Source: Deltaproteobacteria bacterium
Lineage (GTDB): Bacteria > Desulfobacterota > GWC2-55-46 > DRQE01
Assembly (NCBI GenBank): GCA_016219105.1
Contig: JACRCI010000046.1
Coordinates: forward strand, 1 to 35,260
Length of the DNA stretch: 35,260 bases
Direction: 5' to 3'
Shown here: positions 23,170-30,495 of the stretch, piece by piece
Position numbering within the stretch: position 1 is the stretch's first letter
Layout: every line of letters starts with the position of its first letter
The notes under the pieces: generated by a model
The model's database searches: none
What the model saw: the letters and a program-made list of their open reading frames with translations, nothing else
Told to the model about the DNA's origin: nothing
Program-made: the position numbers and the translations under genes

Positions 23170-23233
23170 TCCTTTACGGGAAAGAAGTCGAAAAACAGAA
23201 AAAGGAAGGTAATGTAGTCATTTTTTAAATTAA

Positions 23234-23262
23234 AAGGGGCTACGGGAATCCCGTAACCCCTT
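23234..23262 (-). terminator. intrinsic terminator after tRNA-Arg
   Basis: AAGGGG-TTACGGG / CCCGTAG-CCCCTT type stem (one internal mismatch) around a 3-nt loop, followed on the minus strand by TTTTAATTT. Confidence 0.85.
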
Positions 23263-23270
23263 GATTTTTA

Positions 23271-23347
23271 TGGCGCCCCCGAGACGATTCGAACGTCCGG
23301 CACACGGATTAGGAATCCGTTGCTCTATCCTACTGAGCTACGGGGGC
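23271..23347 (-). tRNA. tRNA-Arg (anticodon CCT)
   Basis: Acceptor GCCCCCG pairs with CGGGGGC; the anticodon stem ACGGA/TCCGT closes the loop TTCCTAA, giving anticodon CCT; the T-loop is GTTCGAATC; CCA is encoded. It decodes AGG. It has its own promoter and terminator. No integrase or partial tRNA duplication is seen beside it. Confidence 0.97.
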
Positions 23348-23367
23348 TATGGATCCAACGGGAGAGG

Positions 23368-23397
23368 ATTATAAACCGCCCTCGCCTCTCATGTCAA
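23368..23397 (-). promoter_or_regulatory. consensus promoter for tRNA-Arg
   Basis: Minus strand TTGACA (23397-23392), 18 nt, TATAAT (23373-23368). Both hexamers are perfect; the tRNA 5' end is about 20 nt downstream of the -10. Confidence 0.9.
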
Positions 23398-23433
23398 TAC
23401 CGAATTATCTATCCGTGGCCGGGCCGGGTGCGG

Positions 23434-23952
23434 TCAGTATTGCACAAGTGAAAACACCTTATGGGGAAGGAGCCTTTTCCTTCCATCAAGCTCATTGAGC
23501 TCCACTAAAAACGCGCACTCGAGGACCTTTCCCCCCGTTCTTTCCACAAGGTCCACGACCGCCTTTGCCGTGCCGCCGGTGGCGAGGAGATCGTCCGCTA
23601 TTATGACCCTCTGGCCTTTTTTAATCGCGTCCTGGTGGATCTCCAGCGAGTCCTCGCCGTACTCCAGGGTATAGCTCGCCCTGTGGGTCTTATAAGGGAG
23701 TTTCCCGGGTTTTCTCACAAGCACCACCCCGGCCCCGAGTTTGTAGGCGAGCGCCGCGCCGACTATAAACCCCCGCGCCTCAATGCCTACGACGAGGTCA
23801 ACGTCCTTTCCTATGTAGCGATGGCCGAGCAGATCCACCATCCTCTGGAAAGACAGCGCGTCCTGGCACAGCGTCGTTATGTCTTTGAAGATTATCCCCT
23901 TTTTAGGAAAATCCGGGACGTCTCTGATGATCTTCTTTAATTGTTCGACCAT
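23434..23952 (-). CDS. apt: adenine phosphoribosyltransferase
   Basis: Apt salvages adenine to AMP using PRPP. The 172-aa product has the PRPP-binding loop [16 protein letters not shown], the family motif [18 protein letters not shown] and the N-terminal [20 protein letters not shown] chose ATG 23952, which has CGGGAG about 7 nt upstream, over the TTG at 23970. It follows rpoS by 26 nt and is probably read from the rpoS promoter. Confidence 0.95.
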   Translation of the reverse strand: MVEQLKKIIRDVPDFPKKGIIFKDITTLCQDALSFQRMVDLLGHRYIGKDVDLVVGIEARGFIVGAALAYKLGAGVVLVRKPGKLPYKTHRASYTLEYGEDSLEIHQDAIKKGQRVIIADDLLATGGTAKAVVDLVERTGGKVLECAFLVELNELDGRKRLLPHKVFSLVQY

Positions 23953-23978
23953 ATCATGCTCCCGCAGCAAAGGCTGTT

Positions 23979-24911
23979 CTAAATCACGTCGAGGGACGTG
24001 ATTTCTTTTCCGATCATGATCTTTTTAAGCTTGTTCAAAGCCCTTGTCTCTATCTGGCGTATCCTCTCCCGCGTAACGCCGAACCTTTTGCCGATACTGC
24101 CGAGGGTTTCTCTATCGCCATCAAGCCCGAATCTCAGGGTTACGACCTTCCTCTCGGTCGAGTCGAGGAGGGCCAGCCACTCCTTGAGCCTCCCTGCCCT
24201 GTCCTCCCTGCTCATTAGTTCCATCGGCTCGGGGAACTTTTCGTCCTCGAGCCTGTCGAGGAGGGTTTCGTCGGTATCCTCGTTAAGCGTTGAATCCATC
24301 GAGCAGACCCTTCGCCTGACGGTGGTGAGCTTTTTGATATACCTGCCGCTCACCCCCATACTCGCCGAAATCTCGGATGTCGTCGGCTCCCTCTTGAGCT
24401 TCCTGTCAAGTTCGACCGAGATTTTGACCATCCTCGATATGTCGTTTGCGACGTGGATGGGCACCCTCACGACCGCCGCCTGGTTAAGGACGGCCCTTTC
24501 CACCGCCTGCCGTATCCAGTACGTGGCGTATGTGGAAAACCTGCAACCCTTTGAGCTCCTGAACTTCTCTACCGACCGTATAAGCCCTATATTGCCCTCT
24601 TCTATGAGGTCCTGCAGCGGCAGACCCCTTCCGGCATACCTCTTTGCGATGCTTATGACAAGGCGCAGGTTCGCCTCTATCATCTTGGCGCGGGCCATTG
24701 CGTCGCCGCGAGCAACCATCAGCGAAAGGGCGTTTTCCTCACTGGAACTGAGGAGGGGATGCTTCCTTACGTTATCGAAGTAGAGTTTTATCGAATCCCT
24801 GAAAGCCGCTGTCGAGGACGGCTGGTGGGCCGTTGCGCCGGGCCCGCTCCGGGAGGACGATAACCCTTCGGTGGCACTTTCACGCGGACCCTTTTCTGAC
24901 TGTGTCCCCAT
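23979..24911 (-). CDS. rpoS: RNA polymerase sigma factor RpoS-like (sigma-70 family)
   Basis: The 310-aa factor contains sigma regions 1.2-2.4 ([56 protein letters not shown]), region 3 ([22 protein letters not shown]) and region 4 with the helix-turn-helix ([28 protein letters not shown]). Short length and position after nlpD make RpoS the natural name; a general group-2 sigma is the safe reading. I chose ATG 24911 for AAGGAA about 7 nt upstream; the longer track start lacks support. Residues about 28-35 (HQPSSTA) come from a 21-bp family unit ahead of region 1.2, so core sigma regions are not disturbed. Confidence 0.9.
   Translation of the reverse strand: MGTQSEKGPRESATEGLSSSRSGPGATAHQPSSTAAFRDSIKLYFDNVRKHPLLSSSEENALSLMVARGDAMARAKMIEANLRLVISIAKRYAGRGLPLQDLIEEGNIGLIRSVEKFRSSKGCRFSTYATYWIRQAVERAVLNQAAVVRVPIHVANDISRMVKISVELDRKLKREPTTSEISASMGVSGRYIKKLTTVRRRVCSMDSTLNEDTDETLLDRLEDEKFPEPMELMSREDRAGRLKEWLALLDSTERKVVTLRFGLDGDRETLGSIGKRFGVTRERIRQIETRALNKLKKIMIGKEITSLDVI
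24809..24829 (-). repeat. 21-bp family unit inside the rpoS N-terminus
   Basis: The minus strand reads CCCACCAG then CCGTCCTCGACAG, two mismatches from consensus. The encoded HQPSSTA matches NQPSSTA of the SPOR array. Confidence 0.9.
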
Positions 24912-25006
24912 ATAAAATTTCCTTAAAAAAACACTCGATTGGCTTTTCAAGGGATACGGGAAGTCTTCGGGGATGAAAAGGTTCAATGGATGACCGCAAC
25001 GTATTG

Positions 25007-25035
25007 TTTATACTACAAAAAAGGAATTAAGGCAA
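25007..25035 (-). promoter_or_regulatory. rpoS promoter at the 3' end of nlpD
   Basis: Minus strand TTGCCT (25035-25030), 17 nt, TATAAA (25012-25007). The -35 overlaps the last codons of nlpD, giving a leader of about 90 nt. Enterobacterial rpoS is likewise transcribed from within nlpD. Confidence 0.75.
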
Positions 25036-25743
25036 GAAAAAAAGAGGGTTCCTCGTTTTTCTCCCGCGTCGTATCTCGAAATGAAGGTGCGGGGTGGCGG
25101 CGTTTCCGCTGTCCCCCACAAGCGCGACTTCCACGCCCTTTTTAACGGCATCCCCTTCTTTAACGAGGTTTCTGTCGTTATGGGCGTATACGGTAAAATA
25201 GTCATCGGCGTGCTCCACTATGACGACGTTGCCGTAACCGGCCATGTTGTTGTTGGAATAGACCACCTTTCCGTCCGCCGCAGCCTTGACCGGCGATCCC
25301 TTCGGCGCCTTTATGTCTATGCCGCTGTGCATCACCTCCCCCCTCGCGCCGTAGCCGGAGATGACCGTACCTTCGATGGGCCAGGAAAACCTGCCCTTTT
25401 CCATGACAATCCTGCCCGGCTCTTCTCCTTCGTCTCCGCCGTCGCGCGGGACTCTGCCGGGACTGCGGGATTTTTTAGGGGTGTTATAGGGGGCGACCTT
25501 GCGCGCGTGTCTGGCGCCGGGGATGAAGATTTTCTGCCCGAGTTCTATCTTTGTGGGGTCCTTTATGTTATTGACCTCTGCCACGTCCTGTATGTCCGCG
25601 CCGTAGGTGTGACTTATCCTCCAGAGGGTTTCACCTTTGCCTACGGTGTGGTAAACCCCCCCTCCCGGCCCGGCGCAGCCAATCAGGATGGCCATGATCG
25701 CCGGCAGTACCGCCGCCCTCTTAACCCTGCTCCTCAACGGCAT
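25027..25743 (-). CDS. nlpD: NlpD-like LysM / M23 peptidase-domain lipoprotein
   Basis: Envelope protein with a lipoprotein signal (AAVLPAIMAILIGC, lipobox LIGC), one LysM domain (about 32-78, YHTVGKGETLWRISHTYG ... GQKIFIPG) and a C-terminal M23/LytM domain (FSWPIEGTVISGYGARGEVMHSGIDI ... TPHLHFEIRR). The first-motif His and Asp (HSGID) and HLHFE are retained, so unlike E. coli NlpD it may keep metal-ligand residues. I prefer ATG 25743 to the GTG at 25761; neither has a good SD. The usual role is control of cell-separation amidases, and an amiC is in this window. Confidence 0.9.
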   Translation of the reverse strand: MPLRSRVKRAAVLPAIMAILIGCAGPGGGVYHTVGKGETLWRISHTYGADIQDVAEVNNIKDPTKIELGQKIFIPGARHARKVAPYNTPKKSRSPGRVPRDGGDEGEEPGRIVMEKGRFSWPIEGTVISGYGARGEVMHSGIDIKAPKGSPVKAAADGKVVYSNNNMAGYGNVVIVEHADDYFTVYAHNDRNLVKEGDAVKKGVEVALVGDSGNAATPHLHFEIRRGRKTRNPLFFLP

Positions 25744-25793
25744 AGACACCGATGCATCCACTATTGCGATAAGACGTTTTCATTCTGCCAGCC

Positions 25794-25823
25794 TGCCTGC
25801 TGCAGGCAGGCCGTCCTCGACGG
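25794..25823 (+). repeat. 21-bp family unit with a long palindrome, upstream of nlpD
   Basis: CCTGCCTG-CTG-CAGGCAGG forms a near-perfect palindrome followed by CCGTCCTCGACGG. It fills the gap between yqaA and nlpD. Confidence 0.85.
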
Positions 25824-25849
25824 AGACGATGACGCCCGCGGGGTCTTTT

Positions 25850-26431
25850 TCACAGCACAAATTTTATAACGATAAAACTCAACAGTAGAAGGACGGTAAA
25901 TGCCACGGTAAGGATATTGAAGTACCTGTCAATAAGGGCCTTTATACCCACGCCGTACTTGTAGATGAGAAGGCCTACGAGAAAAAACCGGGCTGAGCGG
26001 CTTATGACCGAGGCTATCACGAACACGAGAAAGTCTATCCTGAAGGCGCCGGCGGCGATGGTGAAGAGCTTGTAAGGGATGGGTGTGAATCCGGCGATAC
26101 CAACGGCCCACGCGTCGTACTGCCGGTAGAGCTGCTGTATATACGCGTACCTATCGGCCAGGCCGTAAATCTCGACGATGTGGTGTCCGACGGCATCCAT
26201 GAAGTAAAGCCCTATCACGTAGCCGAATATCCCGCCAAGGACCGAGCCCACGCTCGATACGGCCGCGTAGCGGAAGGATTTCTCCGGACGCGATACCGAA
26301 AGCGCTATCAAAAGCACGTCCGGCGGGATCGGGAAAAAACTCGACTCCGCGAACGCTACCGCGAAAAGGGCCCATGCGCCGTACGGCGTGTGAGCCCACT
26401 CCAAGACCCAGTTATACGTCCTGCGCAGCAT
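25850..26431 (-). CDS. yqaA: DedA / VTT-domain membrane protein, YqaA type
   Basis: A 193-aa polytopic inner-membrane protein with the VTT (SNARE-associated) pattern: FAVAFAESSFFPIPPDVLLIALS near the start, a Gly-rich helix GSVLGGIFGYVIG, GIAGFTPIPYKLFTIAAGAF and C-terminal hydrophobic helices. DedA-family proteins are linked to lipid-carrier transport and membrane homeostasis; the exact role of YqaA is not established. It starts 5 nt after pcm. Confidence 0.87.
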   Translation of the reverse strand: MLRRTYNWVLEWAHTPYGAWALFAVAFAESSFFPIPPDVLLIALSVSRPEKSFRYAAVSSVGSVLGGIFGYVIGLYFMDAVGHHIVEIYGLADRYAYIQQLYRQYDAWAVGIAGFTPIPYKLFTIAAGAFRIDFLVFVIASVISRSARFFLVGLLIYKYGVGIKALIDRYFNILTVAFTVLLLLSFIVIKFVL

Positions 26432-26436
26432 ATGGT

Positions 26437-27111
26437 TTATCCGTTATTGGCCGCCTGCCAGCCGTACCTCCCGATGAGCTTTACGAACCTGCATCCGCCG
26501 AGGCTTTCCCTGAGTATCCTGCCCTGCCTTCTCGTGACCCTTACGAGGTCCTGCACGAACTCCCCGCCCACCGGTATAAGGAGCCGGCCACCCTCGGCGA
26601 GCTGCTGCATGTAGACCGGCGGTATCTCCGGCGAGGCGGCCGTGACTATTATAGCGTCGAACGGGGCCTCTTCCGGCCACCCGAGGGTTCCGTCGTCTAT
26701 CTTTATTATGACCTTGGAGTAATGGAGGGTGTCGAGGAGCCTGCGCGCTTTTATAGCCACCGACGTTACCCTTTCAATGGAAAAAACGCGGCTCGCTATA
26801 AGCGACAGCACGGCCGCCTGATAGCCGCTTCCGGTGCCTATCTCAAGCACCTTCTCCCCGCCTTTCAACTTAAGCGACTCGGTCATATACGCCACCATGA
26901 AGGGCTGCGATATCGTCTGCCCCTCGTCTATGGGCAGAGGGTAATCGCCGTACGCCTGGGACTTAAGCCCCTCGTCAACGAACAGGTGCCGCGGCACGGC
27001 AAGCATAGCCTCTATCACCTCTTTCTGCTTTATGCCCCTGGCTATAATCTGGGTCTCCACCATGGCCGAGCGAGCCCTTGCGTAGACGTCCTTTTCCATT
27101 GCGCCTTTCAT
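26437..27111 (-). CDS. pcm: protein-L-isoaspartate O-methyltransferase
   Basis: Pcm repairs isoaspartyl residues using S-adenosylmethionine. The 224-aa protein shows [41 protein letters not shown] motif [16 protein letters not shown], and [14 protein letters not shown]. It lies 3 nt after surE, matching the surE-pcm pairing found widely. The track start has no competitor of note. Confidence 0.95.
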   Translation of the reverse strand: MKGAMEKDVYARARSAMVETQIIARGIKQKEVIEAMLAVPRHLFVDEGLKSQAYGDYPLPIDEGQTISQPFMVAYMTESLKLKGGEKVLEIGTGSGYQAAVLSLIASRVFSIERVTSVAIKARRLLDTLHYSKVIIKIDDGTLGWPEEAPFDAIIVTAASPEIPPVYMQQLAEGGRLLIPVGGEFVQDLVRVTRRQGRILRESLGGCRFVKLIGRYGWQAANNG

Positions 27112-27114
27112 GCC

Positions 27115-27891
27115 TCAGAATTTCCAGTGCTGAAGTCCGCTCACCGCCGAATAGTTCGTCATGTCGAGGTGCACCGGCGTTATGGATATATAACCCTTCG
27201 CAACCGCGGCGAAATCCGTGTCCTCGCCCCCCTCCCACCTGAGCATGTCCCCGCCTATCCAGTAGTATTTTTTCCCGCGCGGGTCAACCTTTTCGACGAC
27301 GACGTCTCCGAACACGCGTTTACCCTGCCTCGTTATCCTCGCGCCTTTTATCCTGCCCGCCGACGGCACGTTTACGTTCAGGAGCGTGTCCTTCGGCAGT
27401 CCGTTTTCAAGTATGAGCCTTACGAACCTCGCGGCGAACCTCGCGCTGGCCCTGAAATTGAAATTCCTCCGCGCAACGAGCGACACTGCTATGGACGGGA
27501 TACCGAGGAGCGTGCCCTCCATGGCCGCGGACACGGTCCCGGAATAGGTTATGTCCTCTCCGAGATTGCCGCCCATGTTTATGCCGGATACGACTATCGA
27601 GGGCCTCATGGGGAGTATCCCCTTGACCTTGAGCGCCAGCGTTATGCAGTCCGTAGGCGTGCCGTCAATGGCGTATTCGCGAGGGCCTACCCTGTGTACC
27701 CTCAGTGGCCTGTGCAGGGTAAGGGAGTGGCTTGCCGCGCTCCTTTCCCTGTCAGGCGCCACGACGTAGACCTCGCCAAGCTTTTTGAGCGCCGAGGCGA
27801 TGGCCTTTATCCCCGGGCTGCGTATGCCGTCGTCGTTTGAAACGAGGATTACGTGCTTTTTCCCGCCTTGAGTTTTCTTCCTGCCGACCAT
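27115..27891 (-). CDS. surE: 5'-nucleotidase / survival protein SurE
   Basis: SurE is a metal-dependent nucleoside-monophosphate phosphatase. The metal motif ILVSNDDGI is near residue 18, with YVVAPDRERSAASHSLTL, YAIDGTPTDC and VSGINMGGNLGEDITYSGTV following; the 258-aa length from ATG 27891 is normal. AGGAA lies about 5 nt before this ATG. An alternative TTG at 27981 has a better SD (GGAGG) and would add 30 residues containing the repeat-coded LAGTV units. Both starts are in frame. Confidence 0.92.
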   Translation of the reverse strand: MVGRKKTQGGKKHVILVSNDDGIRSPGIKAIASALKKLGEVYVVAPDRERSAASHSLTLHRPLRVHRVGPREYAIDGTPTDCITLALKVKGILPMRPSIVVSGINMGGNLGEDITYSGTVSAAMEGTLLGIPSIAVSLVARRNFNFRASARFAARFVRLILENGLPKDTLLNVNVPSAGRIKGARITRQGKRVFGDVVVEKVDPRGKKYYWIGGDMLRWEGGEDTDFAAVAKGYISITPVHLDMTNYSAVSGLQHWKF

Positions 27892-27892
27892 A

Positions 27893-27964
27893 ACTGTTCC
27901 TGCCAACAATACTGTTCCTGCCAACAATACTGTTCCTGCCAAGAATACTGTTCCTGCTGATAAT
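27893..27964. repeat. 18-bp tandem repeat array upstream of surE
   Basis: Four 18-nt units (27893, 27911, 27929, 27947). The first two are identical, the third has one change, the fourth several. On the surE strand each carries GCAGGAACAGT followed by ATTGTT, ATTCTT or ATGG: an SD-like AGGA and, in the inner units, an in-frame TTG. Translated, the units give LAGTV-type hexapeptides. Confidence 0.95.
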
Positions 27965-28139
27965 AACGGGTCAAAAGTCAAAAAATCAACCTCCCCCCGG
28001 GCTTAAGGGTTTAGAATCGGGCGCACGTATTTGCCGCGGCCGTTAATGAAGGGGGAAATAACAGGCGCAACGAGCGATTTTACTATGAACAGGGGAAGAT
28101 ACACAATAAAATTCATGGCCGGAAATGTCCGGGGGAAAA

Positions 28140-29141
28140 TCAGCATATCCTCGGCAACTGCTCGCCGGACAACTTTTCCACTATTCTCCGGTTCCCCATG
28201 GCCGTTGTGAGGATGACCTTCTTTTTCGGCCCTTCGGCCGCGTATCCGATTATCGCGGCGTTGCGTCCGAGGGGGTTTTTCCTCATCGCGGCCAATATCT
28301 CGTCTGTGCCCTGTCGCTCAGCCACAAGGACGAGTTTCCCCTCGTTGGCGAGGTACAGGGGATCGAAACCGAGTATCTCGCAAGCCCCCCTTACCTCGTC
28401 CCTTACCGGGATGAGCGTTTCGACGATGTGCATCGAGCAGTCCGCGGTATCCGCGAATTCGTTCAACACGGTCGCCAGGCCGCCCCTTGTGGGGTCCCTC
28501 ATCGCCTTTACCCCGGCCCCGGTCGAAAGTATGTCGGCGGCAAGGATATGGAGCGGGGCGCAGTCGCTTTCAACCGGTATCTCAAGCCCCCCTCTTTTGG
28601 TGAGTATCGCCATGCCGTGGTCGCCCACTGTGCCGGAAATGATTATCGCATCCCCCGGCCTTATGAAAGAGGGAGAGAGTTCTACCCCGTCCCTTACAAC
28701 CCCTATGCCCGAGGTGTTTATAAAGACAGTGTCCCCTTTTCCCCTCTCAACCACCTTGGTGTCGCCGGTCACTATCCTGACCCCGCACTCGCGGGCCGTC
28801 TTTGCCATGGAGCCGGCTATCCTTCTTATGTCGTCGAGCGGCGCGCCTTCCTCTATTATGAAAGAGGCGCTCATGTAGACCGGCAAAGCCCCTCCCACGG
28901 CGAGGTCGTTTACCGTGCCGCACACGGCGAGTTTCCCGATATCGCCGCCCGGGAAAAATATCGGGCTGATGACGTAGGAATCGGTCGTAAACGCGAGCAT
29001 CGCCCCGGGGCTTAAAAAAACGGCCTGGTCGTCCATCCGGGCCAGCAGCGCGTCATCGAACGATTTTACGAAGACCTCCTCTATGAGGCTGTGGCTTAAT
29101 TTGCCTCCGGAGCCGTGCGCTAAAAGTATGCGGTCCTCCAT
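28140..29141 (-). CDS. hypE: [NiFe]-hydrogenase maturation protein HypE
   Basis: HypE dehydrates the carbamoyl group received from HypF to a thiocyanate used to make the Fe-CN ligands. The 333-aa protein has AHGSGGKLSHSLIEEVF, FTTDSYVISPIFFPGGDIGKLAVCGTVNDLA, VTGDTKVVERGKGD, DPTRGGLATVLNEFA, and the essential C-terminal PRIC, whose Cys carries the cyanide precursor. I chose ATG 29141, sharing one base with the hypD stop (TGATG). The longer track ORF runs through hypD. It is last in the hyp operon. Confidence 0.96.
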   Translation of the reverse strand: MEDRILLAHGSGGKLSHSLIEEVFVKSFDDALLARMDDQAVFLSPGAMLAFTTDSYVISPIFFPGGDIGKLAVCGTVNDLAVGGALPVYMSASFIIEEGAPLDDIRRIAGSMAKTARECGVRIVTGDTKVVERGKGDTVFINTSGIGVVRDGVELSPSFIRPGDAIIISGTVGDHGMAILTKRGGLEIPVESDCAPLHILAADILSTGAGVKAMRDPTRGGLATVLNEFADTADCSMHIVETLIPVRDEVRGACEILGFDPLYLANEGKLVLVAERQGTDEILAAMRKNPLGRNAAIIGYAAEGPKKKVILTTAMGNRRIVEKLSGEQLPRIC

Positions 29142-30259
29142 CACACCCTCTCGTACCTGTAATACGCGGCGCACGTGCCTTCGCTCGATACCATGCACGG
29201 GCCCTGCGGAGCGTCCGGCCTGCACGCCTTTTGAAAAAGCGGACATTCCGGCGGCGTTATAAGCCCCTTCAACACCTTGCCGCAGGCGCATCCATGCGCC
29301 TCTTCCACTACGCACCCATCGTAGCCTATGTCGAACCTCTTTTCCGCGTCGAACGCGGCGAATCCCTCCCGTATCTTCAGCCCGCTCCCCGGTATCACCC
29401 CTATCCCCCTCCACATGGCGTCGGCCTCGGTAAAGACGTCGTTTAAGACGGCCTGCGCCTTTCTGTTACCCTCCCACGTCACGACCCTTTTATACTGTAT
29501 CTCTATGTCGCGTCGCGCCTCGCTGAGCTGTTTTACGAGCATCCACAGGCCCGCGAGCGCGTCGAGCGGCTCGAAACCCGCCACAACGCACGGCAGTCCG
29601 TATTCTTCCGAGAGAAAGCCGTAGGCCCGCGCCCCTATGACCGCGGTCACGTGCCCCGGCGCTATGAAGCCGTCAATATTGATGTCTCCGGCGTCCACGA
29701 GCGCCCTCATGGCCGGAGGGGTGAGTTTGTGGAGGGAAAGGACGGAGAGATTTTTTACGCCTTTACGCCGGGCCTCGACGATTGTCGCCGCAACCGTCGG
29801 GGCGGTGGTCTCGAAGCCGACAGAATAGAACATGACCTCTTTTGACGGGTTAGCGGCCGCGATATCGAGGCAATCGAGCGGCGAATAGACGACCCGTATC
29901 TCGGCCCCCTCCGCCCTTTCCCTTTCAAGCGATGAAAAACTCCCGGGCACCCTCAGCATATCTCCGAATGTGGCGACTATCGCCTTTTTTTCTCTCCTTA
30001 CGAAATGTATGAGCCGGTCTATGTCCGGCTGCGAGGTAACGCATACCGGGCATCCCGGGCCCGAGATAAGCCTTATGTTTTGCGGCATGGCCGCCCTTAT
30101 GCCGTATCTGGATATGGAGTGGGTATGCGTGCCGCATATCTCCATTATCCCGATCTCCCGGCCTGCCAGCCGTCCTCGACGGCCTGCCGAGAGGGTCTTT
30201 ATGGCCTCGACCATGGCCGCTGCCGGAGCGGGGCGCCTGAATTCGTCCATGTATTTCAT
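29141..30259 (-). CDS. hypD: [NiFe]-hydrogenase maturation protein HypD
   Basis: HypD, with HypC, assembles the Fe(CN)2CO unit on an iron-sulfur scaffold. Conserved motifs: MEICGTHTHSISRYGI, SGPGCPVCVTSQ, ATFGDMLRVPGS, SVGFETTAPTVAA, APGHVTAVIG, VAGFEPLDAL, and C-terminal cysteines in HGCACGKVLKG, PPECPLF and GPCMVSSEGTCAAYYRY. The start ATG 30259 overlaps the hypC stop (ATGA). Between the first helix and IGIMEICGTHTH lies GRRGRLAGR, encoded by a 21-bp family unit in an apparent N-terminal loop. Otherwise complete (372 aa). Confidence 0.96.
   Translation of the reverse strand: MKYMDEFRRPAPAAAMVEAIKTLSAGRRGRLAGREIGIMEICGTHTHSISRYGIRAAMPQNIRLISGPGCPVCVTSQPDIDRLIHFVRREKKAIVATFGDMLRVPGSFSSLERERAEGAEIRVVYSPLDCLDIAAANPSKEVMFYSVGFETTAPTVAATIVEARRKGVKNLSVLSLHKLTPPAMRALVDAGDINIDGFIAPGHVTAVIGARAYGFLSEEYGLPCVVAGFEPLDALAGLWMLVKQLSEARRDIEIQYKRVVTWEGNRKAQAVLNDVFTEADAMWRGIGVIPGSGLKIREGFAAFDAEKRFDIGYDGCVVEEAHGCACGKVLKGLITPPECPLFQKACRPDAPQGPCMVSSEGTCAAYYRYERV
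30162..30182 (+). repeat. 21-bp family unit inside hypD
   Basis: CCTGCCAG then CCGTCCTCGACGG on the plus strand (antisense to hypD), two mismatches from consensus. The encoded RRGRLAGR is identical in type to the internal miaB copy. Confidence 0.92.
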
Positions 30260-30483
30260 GCCGTATCCCGCCCCCCGGCGAACCCGTCGAGAAACCGGAT
30301 TGTCTCCTGCGCGGCGTCCTCGTCGAGCGTCTGTATCGCGAACCCGGCGTGCACTATAACATACGAATCCAGCTTCGCGCCTTCGAGGAGGGCAAGGCTC
30401 ACCTCCCTTTTCGTGCCGCCCACGTCCACCTTCGCCCACTCGCCTTTTATTTCAATTATCTTTCCCGGAACTCCGAGGCACAT
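30256..30483 (-). CDS. hypC: [NiFe]-hydrogenase maturation chaperone HypC
   Basis: A 75-aa HypC/HupF-family chaperone beginning MCLGVPGKIIEI, with the essential N-terminal Cys2. It carries the Fe(CN)2CO group from HypD to the hydrogenase large subunit. It sits 12 nt after hypF and overlaps hypD. Confidence 0.96.
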   Translation of the reverse strand: MCLGVPGKIIEIKGEWAKVDVGGTKREVSLALLEGAKLDSYVIVHAGFAIQTLDEDAAQETIRFLDGFAGGRDTA

Positions 30484-30495
30484 AGTCCCCCTCCC

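Noticed and set aside
20703-23347. Integrative element defined by a tyrosine recombinase and tRNA-Arg
   Set aside because: The recombinase is a housekeeping Xer protein next to glnD, no tRNA 3'-end duplication is seen, and genes between are ordinary.
26374-27840. Plus-strand ORF of 488 aa opposite pcm and surE
   Set aside because: It is the antisense shadow of two clearly recognisable genes, is Arg/Tyr/His-rich and has no domain I recognise.
27893-27964. CRISPR array
   Set aside because: Units of 18 nt are directly adjacent with no spacers, and no cas genes are in view.
29142-29414. Upstream extension of the hypE ORF
   Set aside because: It runs antiparallel to sense only as another frame of hypD; HypE normally begins just before LLAHGSGG, at 29141.
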